A stretch of DNA of 64,000 nt from Bacteroidales bacterium. GTDB lineage: Bacteria > Bacteroidota > Bacteroidia > Bacteroidales > UBA12077. The position numbers and the translations under genes are program-made. The notes under the pieces are model-generated. The model worked only from the letters and a program-made list of their open reading frames with translations. It had not been told where the DNA came from and made no database searches. Where the stretch lies: positions 31,527 through 95,526 of the forward strand of contig JAHOYT010000003.1 in the NCBI GenBank assembly GCA_019038645.1. Direction: 5' to 3'. This document shows, one piece after another, positions 50,688 through 63,854 of the stretch (the first letter of the stretch is position 1; each line of letters begins with the position of its first letter).

Positions 50688-51944
50688 TTAAGAATCTATT
50701 TTATCCAGTTCCTGCTGATATTCCTTTTTCTTTTTTTCAAATGTCAATTGATTATTCTCAAAAATAGGTTCTACAGGCGGTGCTTTAATTGTTAATGGAT
50801 TAATGGCCTGTCCGTTTTTCCATACTCTAAAATCAAGATGTGGGCCTGTTGCATACCCTGTGCTTCCTACGTAACCTACAATTTGTCCCTGAGTAACTTT
50901 TTGACCAACTTTCATTCCTTTGGGATATCGTGACAAATGATTGTAGCCGCTTGTATAAACACTATTATGTTTTACTTTGATGTAATAACCTGCCGATTTA
51001 GTATATCCTTTTCTAATAATTCTCCCCTCACCAATGCTGTAAATTGGAGTTCCTTTGGGGGCAGCATAATCAACCCCCCTGTGAGGGCGTCGAATTTTAA
51101 GAATAGGATGCATACGACTATTTGAATATCCGGAACTTATTCTTGAGAATTTTAAAGGTGTCTTCAAAAACTGACGCCGCAAACTTTTACCTTTCTCATC
51201 AAAAAAACTTTTAACCCCATTTTGTTCAAATTCATAAGCAAATAATTCTTCGCCATGATGAGTAAAACATGTTGCATAAATCTCACCAATTCCAATTGGA
51301 ATGCTATCTACAAATTGCTCATCGTAAATAACTTTAAACTGATCTCCTTCCTCAAGCCCAAAAAAATCAACTGACCATGCATAAATTTCAGATAAACGAT
51401 TCGCCATCATAGGATCAATATTGTTCTCAATCATTGTAGCCCATAAAGATGAAGAAATTGTTCCGGAAGAGTTCTTTCTAATAGTAACAATCTCCTTTTC
51501 GCCCAATACCACATGTGGCTCATCCTGTAAATTAATTTTGAGATATTCGGTTGGACTATGCTTATATACAAAGTATTTAAGTATTCCCGGACTATCCTTA
51601 GTATAATATAATCTATACTGATTACCTGCTTTTATTTTTCTGATATCAAAAACTTCGGAAGAACTTTGTGTAGCCTTTAATATAGATTGATTGTTTACTC
51701 CGGCTTCCGAAAGCAATCTCGCTAAACTGTAATTACGCTTAATCTTAAACTGATTTATTTCGAATGAATCTATTGTAATTCCAAATTCCTTTTTAATGTC
51801 ATGATAGATAATATTCTGATCAATTCCTATTGCATAAATATTCCTGTTTCGTTGAATAATACTACTTTCTGAAGGTTTAAAAAAACTTGCCAGAATAACT
51901 ATTAATATAACTGAACTTATAATTGTAATTCGCTTAATATGCAT
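50688..51944 (-). CDS. M23-family metallopeptidase
   Basis: HPILKIRRPHRGVDYAAPKGTPIYS..GPHLDFRVW. Confidence 0.94.
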   Translation of the reverse strand: MHIKRITIISSVILIVILASFFKPSESSIIQRNRNIYAIGIDQNIIYHDIKKEFGITIDSFEINQFKIKRNYSLARLLSEAGVNNQSILKATQSSSEVFDIRKIKAGNQYRLYYTKDSPGILKYFVYKHSPTEYLKINLQDEPHVVLGEKEIVTIRKNSSGTISSSLWATMIENNIDPMMANRLSEIYAWSVDFFGLEEGDQFKVIYDEQFVDSIPIGIGEIYATCFTHHGEELFAYEFEQNGVKSFFDEKGKSLRRQFLKTPLKFSRISSGYSNSRMHPILKIRRPHRGVDYAAPKGTPIYSIGEGRIIRKGYTKSAGYYIKVKHNSVYTSGYNHLSRYPKGMKVGQKVTQGQIVGYVGSTGYATGPHLDFRVWKNGQAINPLTIKAPPVEPIFENNQLTFEKKKKEYQQELDKIDS

Positions 51945-51997
51945 ATAATTAAGTATTTGCCACCAAAATAAACAATAAATATCTAAATTTCAAATAA

Positions 51998-52858
51998 TTA
52001 AGCTTTTATTCGGTCAAAACCTCTTCCGTAAACGCCCATTACATTATTAACTGAAATAAAAGCATCCGGATCAATCTCCTTAATTATTCTTAACAAACTA
52101 TTTGATTCTTGTTTTTTTACAAGTACCATTAATATTTTAGACTCCTGCTTTGTATACCATCCTGTTCCGTCAATTAATGTGATTCCACGATTTATATCCT
52201 GTGTCACTCTCCTGGCTATTTCATCATACTTTTTTGAAAAAATAAAAAGCTGCACCGTTCTTTTTGCCCCGGTTAAAATAAGGTCGATGGCATAAGCTGT
52301 TACTGCCATTGTAACATAACCATAAACTGTTTTTTCGATTGATTTAAAGATTAAAAATGATGAGGAGATAATTAAGACATCGGCATATAAAATTATCTTA
52401 CCAGGGCTTATATTTCGGTACTTATTTATGATCATGGCAATAATATCTGTTCCACCCGTACTGCCACCCTGACTAAAAACTATACCGACACCTGCACCAG
52501 CCAGTATTCCTCCAACAACTGAAGACATAAAATTTTCGGTAACAATTGGTTCTGTAATTAATCCCTGTAAAACAGAAAAGAAGAGAGTTAAAACAACAGT
52601 AGAATATATCGTTTTTATTCCAAAACTTTTCCCAAGAATTTTAATGCTAACTACTATAAGAATTAAATTAATCATAAGATACGGAATCCATACAGGAATC
52701 TCGGTAGCGTAAAAAATAACAGTCGCAACGCCAGTAATTCCTCCACCTGTAATTTCGGCGGGAATCAAAAATGCAGTCCATCCTAAGGCATTTATAAAAA
52801 GCCCAATAGTGATTATCAGATATGTTTTAAAAAAACTTAGCAAATTACTCTTTCCCAT
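51998..52858 (-). CDS. YitT-family membrane protein (DUF161/DUF2179)
   Basis: GGGITGVATVIFY, SQGGSTGGTDIIAMII, C-terminal DUF2179-like. Confidence 0.92.
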   Translation of the reverse strand: MGKSNLLSFFKTYLIITIGLFINALGWTAFLIPAEITGGGITGVATVIFYATEIPVWIPYLMINLILIVVSIKILGKSFGIKTIYSTVVLTLFFSVLQGLITEPIVTENFMSSVVGGILAGAGVGIVFSQGGSTGGTDIIAMIINKYRNISPGKIILYADVLIISSSFLIFKSIEKTVYGYVTMAVTAYAIDLILTGAKRTVQLFIFSKKYDEIARRVTQDINRGITLIDGTGWYTKQESKILMVLVKKQESNSLLRIIKEIDPDAFISVNNVMGVYGRGFDRIKA

Positions 52859-52863
52859 AACTG

Positions 52864-55650
52864 TTATATTACGATGTTAACAATCTTTTTCGGAACAAAG
52901 ATTACTTTTCGTGGCGACTTTCCTTCAAGCCATTTCTGTGCCATCTCATGTTTAAGAACTTTTTCTTCTGCTTCTTTTGGGTTAATATCTATTGGTAATT
53001 CTATTTTAAATCTCATTTTACCATTAAAAGATACCGGGTATTCATATGTACTTTCTTTCACATATTTTTCATTATATTCCGGGAAAACCGCATAAGAAAT
53101 ACTTTCGGAATTACCACAAAACTGCCATAATTCTTCAGTTATATGCGGTGCAAATGGTGATAATAAAACTAACAAAGGTTCCAGAACTCCTCTTTTTTTG
53201 CATTTTAATTCAGTAAGCTCGTTAGCACAAATCATAAATGCACTTACCGAGGTATTAAAAGAGAACCTTTCAATATCATCCTGAATTTTCTTTATTGTTT
53301 TATGCAACACTTTTAATTCATTATCAGCCGGGTTGTCATCTGACAACGCAAAATTGTTATTTTCATCATGAAACAATCTCCAGAATTTTCTTAGAAATTT
53401 ATGTACACCATCAATTCCGTTTGTATCCCATGGTTTTGACATTTCTAACGGCCCCAGAAACATTTCATACATACGCAAAGTATCTGCCCCATATTGTTCA
53501 ATTATAACATCGGGATTAACAACATTATACAATGATTTTGACATTTTCTCAACTGCATAACCACAAATGTATTTCCCATCCTCCAGAACAAAATCAGCAT
53601 TTTTATATTCCGGATTCCAGTTTTTAAATGCTTCAGTATCCAGAATGTCATTGCTTACTATGTTTACATCAACATGAATTGGTGTAATATCATATTCTTT
53701 TCTTAAATTAAGTGAAACAAAACGGTTGGTTCCTTTAACTCTGTATACAAAATTTGAACGTCCCTGAATCATTCCCTGATTAATCAGTTTTTTAAATGGT
53801 TCGTCTTTACTTACCCATCCAATATCAAATAAAAACTTATTCCAGAACCTTGAATAAACCAGATGTCCGGTTGCATGTTCTGTACCTCCAATATAAAGGT
53901 CAACATCCTGCCAGTACTCATTCGCTTCTTCAGATACTAATGCATTTTTATTATTTGGATCCATATATCGAAGATAATACGCAGATGAACCGGCAAAGCC
54001 AGGCATTGTGCTTAATTCATAAGGATAACCGTCTTCGTTTTTCCAGCTTTTTGCCCTTCCTAAAGGAGGCTCGCCTTTTTCTGTAGGCAGGTATGCATCA
54101 ACTTCAGGCAATTCGAGCGGCAAATTTTCTTTTGCAACCGGATACGGTAAACCATCTTTAAAATATATTGGAAATGGTTCGCCCCAATATCGCTGGCGGC
54201 TAAAAATTGCGTCACGTAATCTGAAATTTATTCTCCCCTTTCCAATACCTTTTTCCTCAATAAACTGAATAGTTTTTTCAATTGCCTCATTAACATCAAG
54301 ATTGTTAATAAATCCTGAATTTATCATCTTCCCTTCTTTTGAATCACAGGAATCTTCCCATGTTGCCGTATCTGTTGGTTCTTCTCCTTTTTTAACTACA
54401 ACCTGAATAACCGGCAAATTAAAATGACGAGCAAATTTAAAATCCCTGCTATCATGACCAGGAACTGCCATAATAGCTCCGGTACCATATCCCATCAATA
54501 CATAATCGCTTATGTATACAGGCATCTCATTGTTGGTTAAAGGATTAATGGCATATGCACCTGTAAACTGTCCGCTAACATTTTTTGCATCTGTCATTCG
54601 CTCCCTTTCAGATCTCTTTTTTGTTAAATCGATATATTTTTGTACGTCATCTTTATATTCCTGAGTTGTAACTTTATTAACCAGATCGCTTTCCGGTGCT
54701 AAAACCATAAATGTTACACCCCAGCTTGTATCAGGTCTGGTTGTAAAAATTTCCATTTCAGCATCCATGTCTTTAATTTTAAAGATCATTTCGGCTCCTT
54801 CGGAGCGACCAATCCAGTTTCTTTGAATTTCCTTTAATGAATCGGTCCACTCAAGTTTTTCAAGATCATTTAACAATCTTTCTGCATATGCAGAAATTCT
54901 TAAAGACCACTGTTTCATTTCTTTCTGAACTACAGGAAAACCTCCACGTACTGAAAAACCTTCTTTTACTTCATCATTAGCTAAAACTGTTCCTAGTTCG
55001 GGACACCAGTTAACTAAAGTGTCGGCCAGATATGCCAATCTATAGTCTAATAGAATCTCTTGTTTTCTATGATCAGAAAAACTTTTCCAGTCTTCAGATG
55101 AAAAAACTACTAAAACAGTATTACATGCAGCATTTAACTTAGTATTTCCATCTTTTTCAAAAATATTTACCAGATTTATTATTGGTTCAGCCTTCTGTGA
55201 TTTATTATTATACCAATGCTCAAACAGTTCAACAAAAACCCATTGTGTCCATTTATAATATTCGGGATCACTAGTACGTAATTCACGGTCCCAGTCAAAT
55301 GAAAAACCAATTTTTGTTAATTGCTCCTTATATCTCTTAATATTATTTTCTGTTGTTATTGCCGGATGCTGTCCGGTTTGAATGGCGTATTGTTCCGCAG
55401 GCAACCCAAAAGCATCATACCCCATAGGATGTAAAACATTAAATCCTTTCAATCTTTTATAGCGGGAATAAATATCTGAAGCTATATACCCTAAGGGATG
55501 TCCTACATGTAAACCCGCTCCGGAAGGATATGGAAACATATCCAAAACATAATATTTTGGTTTAGAGGTCTCAATACCTGTCTTATATGTTTTATTTTTA
55601 TCCCAATAACTCTGCCACTTTGTTTCTATATCTCTAAAATTGTATTCCAT
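52864..55650 (-). CDS. leuS: Leucyl-tRNA synthetase
   Basis: HIGH-like HVGHPLGY and KMSKS motifs, full length. Confidence 0.97.
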   Translation of the reverse strand: MEYNFRDIETKWQSYWDKNKTYKTGIETSKPKYYVLDMFPYPSGAGLHVGHPLGYIASDIYSRYKRLKGFNVLHPMGYDAFGLPAEQYAIQTGQHPAITTENNIKRYKEQLTKIGFSFDWDRELRTSDPEYYKWTQWVFVELFEHWYNNKSQKAEPIINLVNIFEKDGNTKLNAACNTVLVVFSSEDWKSFSDHRKQEILLDYRLAYLADTLVNWCPELGTVLANDEVKEGFSVRGGFPVVQKEMKQWSLRISAYAERLLNDLEKLEWTDSLKEIQRNWIGRSEGAEMIFKIKDMDAEMEIFTTRPDTSWGVTFMVLAPESDLVNKVTTQEYKDDVQKYIDLTKKRSERERMTDAKNVSGQFTGAYAINPLTNNEMPVYISDYVLMGYGTGAIMAVPGHDSRDFKFARHFNLPVIQVVVKKGEEPTDTATWEDSCDSKEGKMINSGFINNLDVNEAIEKTIQFIEEKGIGKGRINFRLRDAIFSRQRYWGEPFPIYFKDGLPYPVAKENLPLELPEVDAYLPTEKGEPPLGRAKSWKNEDGYPYELSTMPGFAGSSAYYLRYMDPNNKNALVSEEANEYWQDVDLYIGGTEHATGHLVYSRFWNKFLFDIGWVSKDEPFKKLINQGMIQGRSNFVYRVKGTNRFVSLNLRKEYDITPIHVDVNIVSNDILDTEAFKNWNPEYKNADFVLEDGKYICGYAVEKMSKSLYNVVNPDVIIEQYGADTLRMYEMFLGPLEMSKPWDTNGIDGVHKFLRKFWRLFHDENNNFALSDDNPADNELKVLHKTIKKIQDDIERFSFNTSVSAFMICANELTELKCKKRGVLEPLLVLLSPFAPHITEELWQFCGNSESISYAVFPEYNEKYVKESTYEYPVSFNGKMRFKIELPIDINPKEAEEKVLKHEMAQKWLEGKSPRKVIFVPKKIVNIVI

Positions 55651-55798
55651 AATTTACTCTGATTGAAAGATTGTTTTTCAAATTGCGAAATTAGAAAAAG
55701 TTTATTAATAATCAGTAAGAAGAATTAAATAAACATTACACTAAATAAGGATATTTCTTAGCTGGAATTAAATATTTTTATAAATTTGCAATCCTATC

Positions 55799-55871
55799 GG
55801 CCCAGTAGTTCAATGGATAGAATATCAGATTTCGGCTCTGAGGGTTGGGGGTTCGAGTCCTCCCTGGGTCA
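55799..55871 (+). tRNA. tRNA-Arg (anticodon TCG)
   Basis: Cloverleaf: acceptor GGCCCAG/CTGGGTC, anticodon stem TCAGA-TTTCGGC-TCTGA, GGTTCGAGTCC T-arm. Confidence 0.92.
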
Positions 55872-55875
55872 CAAT

Positions 55876-55904
55876 AAAAAGGTTGGCAGATGTCAACCTT
55901 TTCT
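55876..55904. terminator. Terminator after tRNA-Arg
   Basis: AAAAGGTTGgcagatgTCAACCTTTTCTTTTT. Confidence 0.8.
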
Positions 55905-55907
55905 TTT

Positions 55908-56300
55908 TTACTGAACTAAATAAAGTTTTATGAGTGATGAACCCAGCTTATTATCTTCAAAATGAATTAATATATCGTAAAATCCTGTTTTAGTGCATTT
56001 AAACATGAATTTTTCATAATATTTATTATTTACAAAATTTGCCGCCACAGTTTTGTCATGATCAAGTATCTCAACTACCGCATTTCCAGGGAAATCGCCA
56101 ATATGATTTAAAACTGTAAACTTATATAATGAATTTTTATTTAAAGTTATAGTAAGAAAATATTCATTTTCATACTGATTTGCACTTAATTTTTTTAACT
56201 CGAATTGAAATTCCTTGATAAAAATATCCTTTTGAGCAATAGATTTTGTGTTTACTAATAAGAGTAATAAAGGGAAAATTAATACAACTACCTTTTTCAT
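55908..56300 (-). CDS. Secreted hypothetical protein
   Basis: ORF with signal peptide; no family recognised. Confidence 0.6.
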   Translation of the reverse strand: MKKVVVLIFPLLLLLVNTKSIAQKDIFIKEFQFELKKLSANQYENEYFLTITLNKNSLYKFTVLNHIGDFPGNAVVEILDHDKTVAANFVNNKYYEKFMFKCTKTGFYDILIHFEDNKLGSSLIKLYLVQ

Positions 56301-56430
56301 AGAACTAACTTAAAAAACAAAGTAGGTGACCCTACAGTGTAAAATTCTCACTTAATATACTAAGATATTTGATACAAATATAAGATTTTTTAAAAATGTT
56401 CTACTATTTAACTATAATTCGGGTAAAAAT

Positions 56431-56464
56431 AAAAAGAGGAGATGAAAATTCATCTCCTCTTTTT
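56431..56464. terminator. Bidirectional terminator
   Basis: AAAAAGAGGAGATGAAAATTCATCTCCTCTTTTT. Confidence 0.9.
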
Positions 56465-56481
56465 ATATAAGTATATCTATT

Positions 56482-56955
56482 TTATTCTATAGCTTCGACT
56501 TTTCTTGTAGAATAATTGATTTTAAGAGCACTGGCTTTACGCAGTTCCTGCTTCACATCGATAATAATTCCCATCTTGGTTTTTTCGTCAACCTTGAGAG
56601 ATACCGTCATAAGAGGGCGTTCATTTTCGTCCATTTTCTCTCTTTCGGCAGTAATATAATCTCTTATATCTACAACTTTTGCAAATGCATCATTCAGTTG
56701 AATTCTTGGCTCGCTTCCATACATAGCTTTCAAACCTGGTATTGGACTACCAATACTTATTGTACTAACCAATGATTTTCTCTCCATTTTCTTTACTTCA
56801 GTAGCACCAGGCAATTGCTGATCAACCATCAAGGTGTTTTCACGCATTACAGTACTTACCATAAAAAAGAATAGTAACATAAAAACAATATCTGGTAACG
56901 AAGCCGTTGATACTTGTGGTAATCCACCTTTTCCTTTTCGTTCGAATTTTGCCAT
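56482..56955 (-). CDS. ExbD/TolR-family biopolymer transporter
   Basis: STASLPDIVFMLLFFFMVSTVMRE; start trimmed from 57051. Confidence 0.9.
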   Translation of the reverse strand: MAKFERKGKGGLPQVSTASLPDIVFMLLFFFMVSTVMRENTLMVDQQLPGATEVKKMERKSLVSTISIGSPIPGLKAMYGSEPRIQLNDAFAKVVDIRDYITAEREKMDENERPLMTVSLKVDEKTKMGIIIDVKQELRKASALKINYSTRKVEAIE

Positions 56956-56956
56956 T

Positions 56957-57535
56957 TTACTTTCCTCCGATATTTTTAGGTTCAGCTTCAGAAATAATCT
57001 GAGGATAATATTTTTTAACAGCATCCTGCTTATCTTTCGGCAAATCTTCATAATGCCTGCTGAATTCGCTCATAGCAACCTCATCTCTAACTTCGTTGTA
57101 TGCTGCAATAAGCTCATTCTGAACTTTTATATAAATACCATATGAAGTTCCCCTGTCATTCATCAAAGAAATAATTCCTTTCGGAGCCATTACAGTTCCA
57201 AAATAATCAATCTCCCTGGGTTCTTTTTCCGGTAGATTTTCTTTGTTTGCAGGATTCACGATGAATTCTTTAGCCTCATCACGAAGATTATATACATCCA
57301 TTTGTTTACCGTTAACCATTAACTGGTCATTTGCATTAATAAGCACAACAAAAACGTTACGTTCTTTAATTTGTTTATTGTCCTGCTCTGCACCTGGTTC
57401 CGGCATTGGAGGCAATTTTCTGGATAAACCTGTATCAATGTCCATCGTAGTGGCAACAAGGAAAAAGATAAGCAGCAAGAAAGCAATATCCGCCATAGAT
57501 GCTGCACTAAATTCTCCTGTGGGTCTTATAGGCAT
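56957..57535 (-). CDS. ExbD/TolR-family biopolymer transporter
   Basis: SAASMADIAFLLLIFFLVATTMD. Confidence 0.92.
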   Translation of the reverse strand: MPIRPTGEFSAASMADIAFLLLIFFLVATTMDIDTGLSRKLPPMPEPGAEQDNKQIKERNVFVVLINANDQLMVNGKQMDVYNLRDEAKEFIVNPANKENLPEKEPREIDYFGTVMAPKGIISLMNDRGTSYGIYIKVQNELIAAYNEVRDEVAMSEFSRHYEDLPKDKQDAVKKYYPQIISEAEPKNIGGK

Positions 57536-57595
57536 AGACTATATTTTTTATAATTTAAAAAAAGCATGGTGGTTTCATTGCCACCCTGCTATATA

Positions 57596-58027
57596 CTATT
57601 TAAATATTTTAGCTACTTCAGTATACAACATTGACACAATAGCTAAAAGTGCCAATACGTATATTGAATTAATCATCATTCCGGCATACTTTAATGTAGA
57701 CGGAACATCATATTGAACTAATTCAGGGTTTTTAATTCCAAGTACTTCGCTTGAAGAAAATCCATAAGCGATTGCAACTACAACTGCTAAGGCAACAATA
57801 CCTAACAAGCCTTTTTTGGCATTTTTAGGATTTGTTATCATTTGAAAAACCGGGAATATAACTGTAAATCCAACGGCGATACCAGTTAGCACATATGCCC
57901 ACAAAATAAAGATATTTGTAAATACTGGTTGACCGCTTATATCCTCACCACCTGCGTAAAATAATATTGTTAAGAAAGCAGATATGGCAAGAAGGACAAT
58001 TAAAACTATCCTTAAAATTTTACTCAT
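57596..58027 (-). CDS. Small membrane protein of exbB/exbD cluster
   Basis: Multi-TM ORF in operon context. Confidence 0.7.
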   Translation of the reverse strand: MSKILRIVLIVLLAISAFLTILFYAGGEDISGQPVFTNIFILWAYVLTGIAVGFTVIFPVFQMITNPKNAKKGLLGIVALAVVVAIAYGFSSSEVLGIKNPELVQYDVPSTLKYAGMMINSIYVLALLAIVSMLYTEVAKIFK

Positions 58028-58033
58028 GGTGTA

Positions 58034-58870
58034 TTATTTTTTAAAATTGTATTTTACTAATATATCAATTAAAGAAATTGAAGCGTCTTCCATATCACCT
58101 ACAATGCTATCGATCTTTGAAATAATATAATTATAAAATACTTGTAAGATAACCGCAACGATCAAACCAGACACTGTAGTAATCAACGCAACCTTAATAC
58201 CTCCGGCAACTAATGATGGAGAAATATCACCTGCAGCTTCGATTGAATCGAAAGCACCAATCATACCAATTACTGTACCCATGAAACCTAACATAGGAGC
58301 GGTAGCAATAAATAATGAAATCCAGGTAATGCCTTTTTCTAATAATCCCATTTGAACTGAACCGTAAGAAACTACTGATTTCTCAACAACTTCGATACCT
58401 TGATCCATTCTGTCTAATCCCTGATAAAAAATACTGGCAACAGGGCCTTTTGTATTACGACAAACTTCTTTTGCAGCTTCAACACCACCTTGGCTTAAAG
58501 CTTCTTCAACACTTAATAAAAGTTTATTAGTGTTAGTAGTTGCAAGATTTAAATAAATAATTCTTTCAATTGCGATAGCTAAACCTAAAATTAAACAAAG
58601 AAGTACAACACCCATAAATCCAGGTCCACCTTCAATGAATTTAAGCTTAATTTGTTTGTGCAATGTAGGTCCTTCAACCTCTGCAACAACCTCTTCGGCA
58701 ACTTCTTCTTCAACTACAGCAACTGTATCTTCAATTGCTTCTTCCATTTCTACAGAGTCAGCCTGTTCAACAGTCATTTCTTCAGTTGTTTCATTCTGAG
58801 CAACCGTGTAGAATGATGCTCCTAATATAAGCATCCCAAAAACTGCTATAAATGCAAATAATTTTTTCAT
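58034..58870 (-). CDS. MotA/TolQ/ExbB-family proton channel with Glu/Val-rich N-terminal extension
   Basis: TAPMLGFMGTVIGMIGAFDSIEAAG. Confidence 0.93.
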   Translation of the reverse strand: MKKLFAFIAVFGMLILGASFYTVAQNETTEEMTVEQADSVEMEEAIEDTVAVVEEEVAEEVVAEVEGPTLHKQIKLKFIEGGPGFMGVVLLCLILGLAIAIERIIYLNLATTNTNKLLLSVEEALSQGGVEAAKEVCRNTKGPVASIFYQGLDRMDQGIEVVEKSVVSYGSVQMGLLEKGITWISLFIATAPMLGFMGTVIGMIGAFDSIEAAGDISPSLVAGGIKVALITTVSGLIVAVILQVFYNYIISKIDSIVGDMEDASISLIDILVKYNFKK

Positions 58871-58948
58871 GGTTTGTTTTCTGTTTAAATTATTAACGAT
58901 TTTTATGTTTGTAAAATTATTAAAAAATTCACTAATTAAAAATTATTG

Positions 58949-59036
58949 CGGAGAAAGAGGGATTCGAACCCCCGATACCCTTGTGAGGTATACACACTTT
59001 CCAGGCGTGCGCCTTCGACCACTCGGCCATTTCTCC
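58949..59036 (-). tRNA. tRNA-Ser (anticodon GGA)
   Basis: Class II cloverleaf: GGAGAAA/TTTCTCC acceptor, CACGC-CTGGAAA-GTGTG anticodon arm, long variable arm. Confidence 0.95.
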
Positions 59037-59097
59037 AAATCACATCGCCCACAATTCAGGGGCACAAATTACAAAAAAATAAACAAAATCAAATAAT

Positions 59098-60135
59098 TTA
59101 TTTTGTTATTTCGCCACTAATCGATTGATTTAATTTAAATTTAATTGTATTATCATCAAAATTCTGTCCTAACAAGTGCATCAATTTTGTAACAGCTGCT
59201 TCGGTAGTAATATCATATCCGCTGACAACTCCCAGTTTCAGAAGCTCATTTCCGGTTTCATATTTAGTCATATCAACTTTACCTGCTAAACACTGAGTAA
59301 CATTTAATATAATTTTGCCTTCCTTAATAACTTCTTTTAACTCATTTAAAAACCATTTTTCGGTTGGGGCATTTCCTGCCCCATAAGTTTCAATGATTAT
59401 TGCTCTTATTTTTTTAATATTTAATATTGCATGCACGGTTTCTTTCCCTAATCCGGGAAACATTTTAAGTATGGCAATATTTGTATCTAATTCCGCATGA
59501 ATTTTAAGTGCCTTATTAAAAGATGAATAGTGAATTGACCCGTTATTAAACTTTAAATTAATACCTGCTTCAGCCAGGTTTGGATAATTTGGAGACTCAA
59601 AAGCATTAAAATGTTCCGAATTATATTTGGTTGTTCTGTTACCACGCATAAGTTTATTTTCAAAATAAACACATACTTCAGGAGCCAAAGGCTGCCCATT
59701 CTTTTCTGTTGCTGCAATTTCTATTGCTGAAATCAGATTTTCTTTTCCATCTGTACGCAAAGTTCCTATGGGAAGCTGCGATCCTGTAAATATTACAGGT
59801 TTATCAAGATTTTCAAGCATAAAACTTAATGCAGAAGCCGAATATGCCATCGTATCTGTTCCGTGAAGAATTACAAATCCATCGTAATTATTATATTTAT
59901 CTTTAATAATTTCTACCAGTTTTATCCAGACTTCCGGATTTAAATTTGAAGAATCTATTACGGGAGAAAAAGATATTGTGGAAAGATTAAACCCGAATCT
60001 TTTTAATTCCGGAACTTCGTGGAGAATCTGATCAAAATCAAAAGGAGAAAGGACTCCTGTTTCAGAATCTTTAATCATTCCGATTGTACCACCGGTATAT
60101 ATTATTAATATAGATTTTGATTTATTATCTTTCAT
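59098..60135 (-). CDS. Type I L-asparaginase
   Basis: IYTGGTIGMI, VILHGTDTMAYSASAL. Confidence 0.95.
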   Translation of the reverse strand: MKDNKSKSILIIYTGGTIGMIKDSETGVLSPFDFDQILHEVPELKRFGFNLSTISFSPVIDSSNLNPEVWIKLVEIIKDKYNNYDGFVILHGTDTMAYSASALSFMLENLDKPVIFTGSQLPIGTLRTDGKENLISAIEIAATEKNGQPLAPEVCVYFENKLMRGNRTTKYNSEHFNAFESPNYPNLAEAGINLKFNNGSIHYSSFNKALKIHAELDTNIAILKMFPGLGKETVHAILNIKKIRAIIIETYGAGNAPTEKWFLNELKEVIKEGKIILNVTQCLAGKVDMTKYETGNELLKLGVVSGYDITTEAAVTKLMHLLGQNFDDNTIKFKLNQSISGEITK

Positions 60136-60140
60136 ATTGT

Positions 60141-60908
60141 TTACAACCTGAAGAGTTGTTTTGCATTGTTTGTTGTTATTTGCGCTACCTCTTTTAATGA
60201 AATATTTTTAATTTCTGCAATTTTTTGTGCAATATACATTATATAAGAGCTTTCGTTTCTTTTGCCTCTTTTAGGAACAGGAGCCAGGTATGGTGAATCC
60301 GTTTCTAAAACGATATTATTAATATTAATATTATACACAACCTTATCTAAACCTGAATTTTTGAACGTTACAATCCCTCCAATTCCAATTTTAAAACCCC
60401 ATTCAATAATTCTACCCGCCTGACTTTCGTTACCCGTAAAGGCATGAAAAACTCCATTAAGTTTTTCATCTATTACTTCATCCAGTATTCTAAAAATTTC
60501 ATCAAAAGATTCCCGTGCATGAATAACAACCGGTAAATTATATTTTTTTGCCAAATCCAGCTGATATCTGAACGCTTCCTCCTGTTGTGTTTTAAATGTT
60601 TTATCCCAATATAAATCTATACCTATTTCTCCAATTGCATAAAATTTTCTTCTGTCAAGCCAGCTTTCTACATTTGCAAGCTCTTCCTTATAATTTTCTT
60701 GTACTGATGTTGGATGCAAACCCATCATTGGAAAACAAAAATCAGGATACTTATCAACAAGATCAAGCAAATGCTCAATTGTAGTTCTATCAACATTTGG
60801 AAGAAGAACTTTCTCAATACCATTTTCCTGAGCATTTAGAATAACCTGATCGCGATCAGAATCAAACTCCGGCAAAAATAAATGTGTATGTGTATCTATA
60901 AACTGCAT
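60141..60908 (-). CDS. TatD-family deoxyribonuclease
   Basis: FIDTHTHL, AIGEIGIDLYWD, LETDSPYLAP. Confidence 0.95.
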   Translation of the reverse strand: MQFIDTHTHLFLPEFDSDRDQVILNAQENGIEKVLLPNVDRTTIEHLLDLVDKYPDFCFPMMGLHPTSVQENYKEELANVESWLDRRKFYAIGEIGIDLYWDKTFKTQQEEAFRYQLDLAKKYNLPVVIHARESFDEIFRILDEVIDEKLNGVFHAFTGNESQAGRIIEWGFKIGIGGIVTFKNSGLDKVVYNININNIVLETDSPYLAPVPKRGKRNESSYIMYIAQKIAEIKNISLKEVAQITTNNAKQLFRL

Positions 60909-61029
60909 AAAATTTTAAAACGCTGCAAACATAAAAAATTTCTTTATCATAATTCATGTTCAGCATTTAATTCTGCATGTCTTAAAACATTTAATATTTA
61001 ATATGATTACTATTTTAAGTAATACCCTA

Positions 61030-61060
61030 AAATAAAAAGGGAGACAAAATATGTCTCCCT
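61030..61060 (-). terminator. Terminator of gdhA
   Basis: Minus strand GGGAGACATATTTTGTCTCCC-TTTTTATTTT. Confidence 0.85.
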
Positions 61061-61084
61061 CAACTTTATATACAAATAAATTAA

Positions 61085-62509
<1,425 letters not shown>

Positions 62510-62616
62510 TTAATTAATCCATCTGTTAATTAAATAACAGAACCATTTATTACTCTGTAGTTTACACATAATGGGAATTTCAAACACTACATGTTTAACA
62601 ACACTCCTGACTTTTA

Positions 62617-63741
62617 TCATAAATAAATTGACGAAATCAGCTTGTATGCCTTGCCAGGTAATGTCTTTACAACACCCATAAACTCCAGATTTAACAAGAT
62701 TGGCGACACTTTACTCGTTGGCATATTGCATTTTAGGCATATCGAATCAATAGGAAGCTCAGTGTGATTCTTAAGAATTTCAGCAATTATCTTTTCATCA
62801 TTATTTAAATTAACAAACAAATCTCTTTGCACAGCTTCCTTATCCTTTTTCCCGGGCTCCCATCCCAATAGATATTCTAAATCCTCTATTGAAGTTAGCA
62901 TTGCTGCTTTATTTGTTTTTATTAAATTATTACATCCTTTAGAATAAATATCTGAAACCCTTCCAGGAACTGCAAAAACATCACGATTATATGAATTTGC
63001 AATATCAGCCGTAACTAAGGACCCTCCTTTTCCGCCGGATTCTATAACAATTGTTGCATCCGACAAACCTGCAATAATCCTGTTTCGTTTTATGAAATTA
63101 TTTTTGTCACGAATAGACTTAGCAGGAAAATCGGTAACCAACATCCCCTGCTTTATAATATTACCAGCTAATTTTTTATGTGATGCAGGATAAATAATAT
63201 CCAGTCCATGACCAAGAACTGCAATAGTTAGCAAATCATTTGCTAAAGCAGCTTTATGTGCTGCTGCATCAATACCATAAGCCAGACCACTTACAATTAT
63301 TGGATTATGCTCTCTTTGTTTAAGATCTTTTATCAGTTTTTCGCAAAAGGCTATTCCTTCAGTTGTCGCTTTTCTTGTACCAACTATACTAATAATCTTT
63401 CTTGTATTCAGGTCAACTTTCCCTAAAGTATATATAAGCACGGGGGCATCTTCGCAATGCTTTAGCCTTTCCGGATATTCTTTATCAAGGTAAAAAATTG
63501 GGTTAATTTTATGTTCATTGATAAAATTGATTTCCTCCTCAGCTTTTGGTAGAACATCTGTGTTTATAATTAAATCAGCAAGTACTGATCCAATACCAGG
63601 AATTTTCATTAAGTTACTCTTTGTTTCTTTGAAGATCCCCTCGAAATTACCAACATATGCAACTAATTTTTTTGCTGTAATATGTCCAACTTTCGGAATT
63701 AAACTAAGAGCAATTTTATATTTTAAATCATCATTTATCAT
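62617..63741 (-). CDS. dprA: DNA-processing protein DprA
   Basis: VGTRKAT..SGLAYGIDAAAH..ESGGKGGSLVTADIA..FAVPG. Confidence 0.95.
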   Translation of the reverse strand: MINDDLKYKIALSLIPKVGHITAKKLVAYVGNFEGIFKETKSNLMKIPGIGSVLADLIINTDVLPKAEEEINFINEHKINPIFYLDKEYPERLKHCEDAPVLIYTLGKVDLNTRKIISIVGTRKATTEGIAFCEKLIKDLKQREHNPIIVSGLAYGIDAAAHKAALANDLLTIAVLGHGLDIIYPASHKKLAGNIIKQGMLVTDFPAKSIRDKNNFIKRNRIIAGLSDATIVIESGGKGGSLVTADIANSYNRDVFAVPGRVSDIYSKGCNNLIKTNKAAMLTSIEDLEYLLGWEPGKKDKEAVQRDLFVNLNNDEKIIAEILKNHTELPIDSICLKCNMPTSKVSPILLNLEFMGVVKTLPGKAYKLISSIYL

Positions 63742-63854
63742 AATTGTATAAAAATTGAGGCATATGAGAGCATGAATAAAAATTCAACGGTGTGATATTA
63801 ATCGCTGACATAAATTTTAATCAGCTGAAATTAATAAAAATATTTATAAAAAAA

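Noticed and set aside
56834-57716. Plus-strand ORFs over the exbD/exbD region
   Set aside because: Antisense to ExbD and membrane protein genes with clear motifs.
58869-59128. Plus-strand ORFs with GERGIRTPDTLVRYTHFPG / RRKRDSNPRYPCEV
   Set aside because: Antisense readthrough of the tRNA-Ser gene; a classic spurious ORF, no independent coding evidence.
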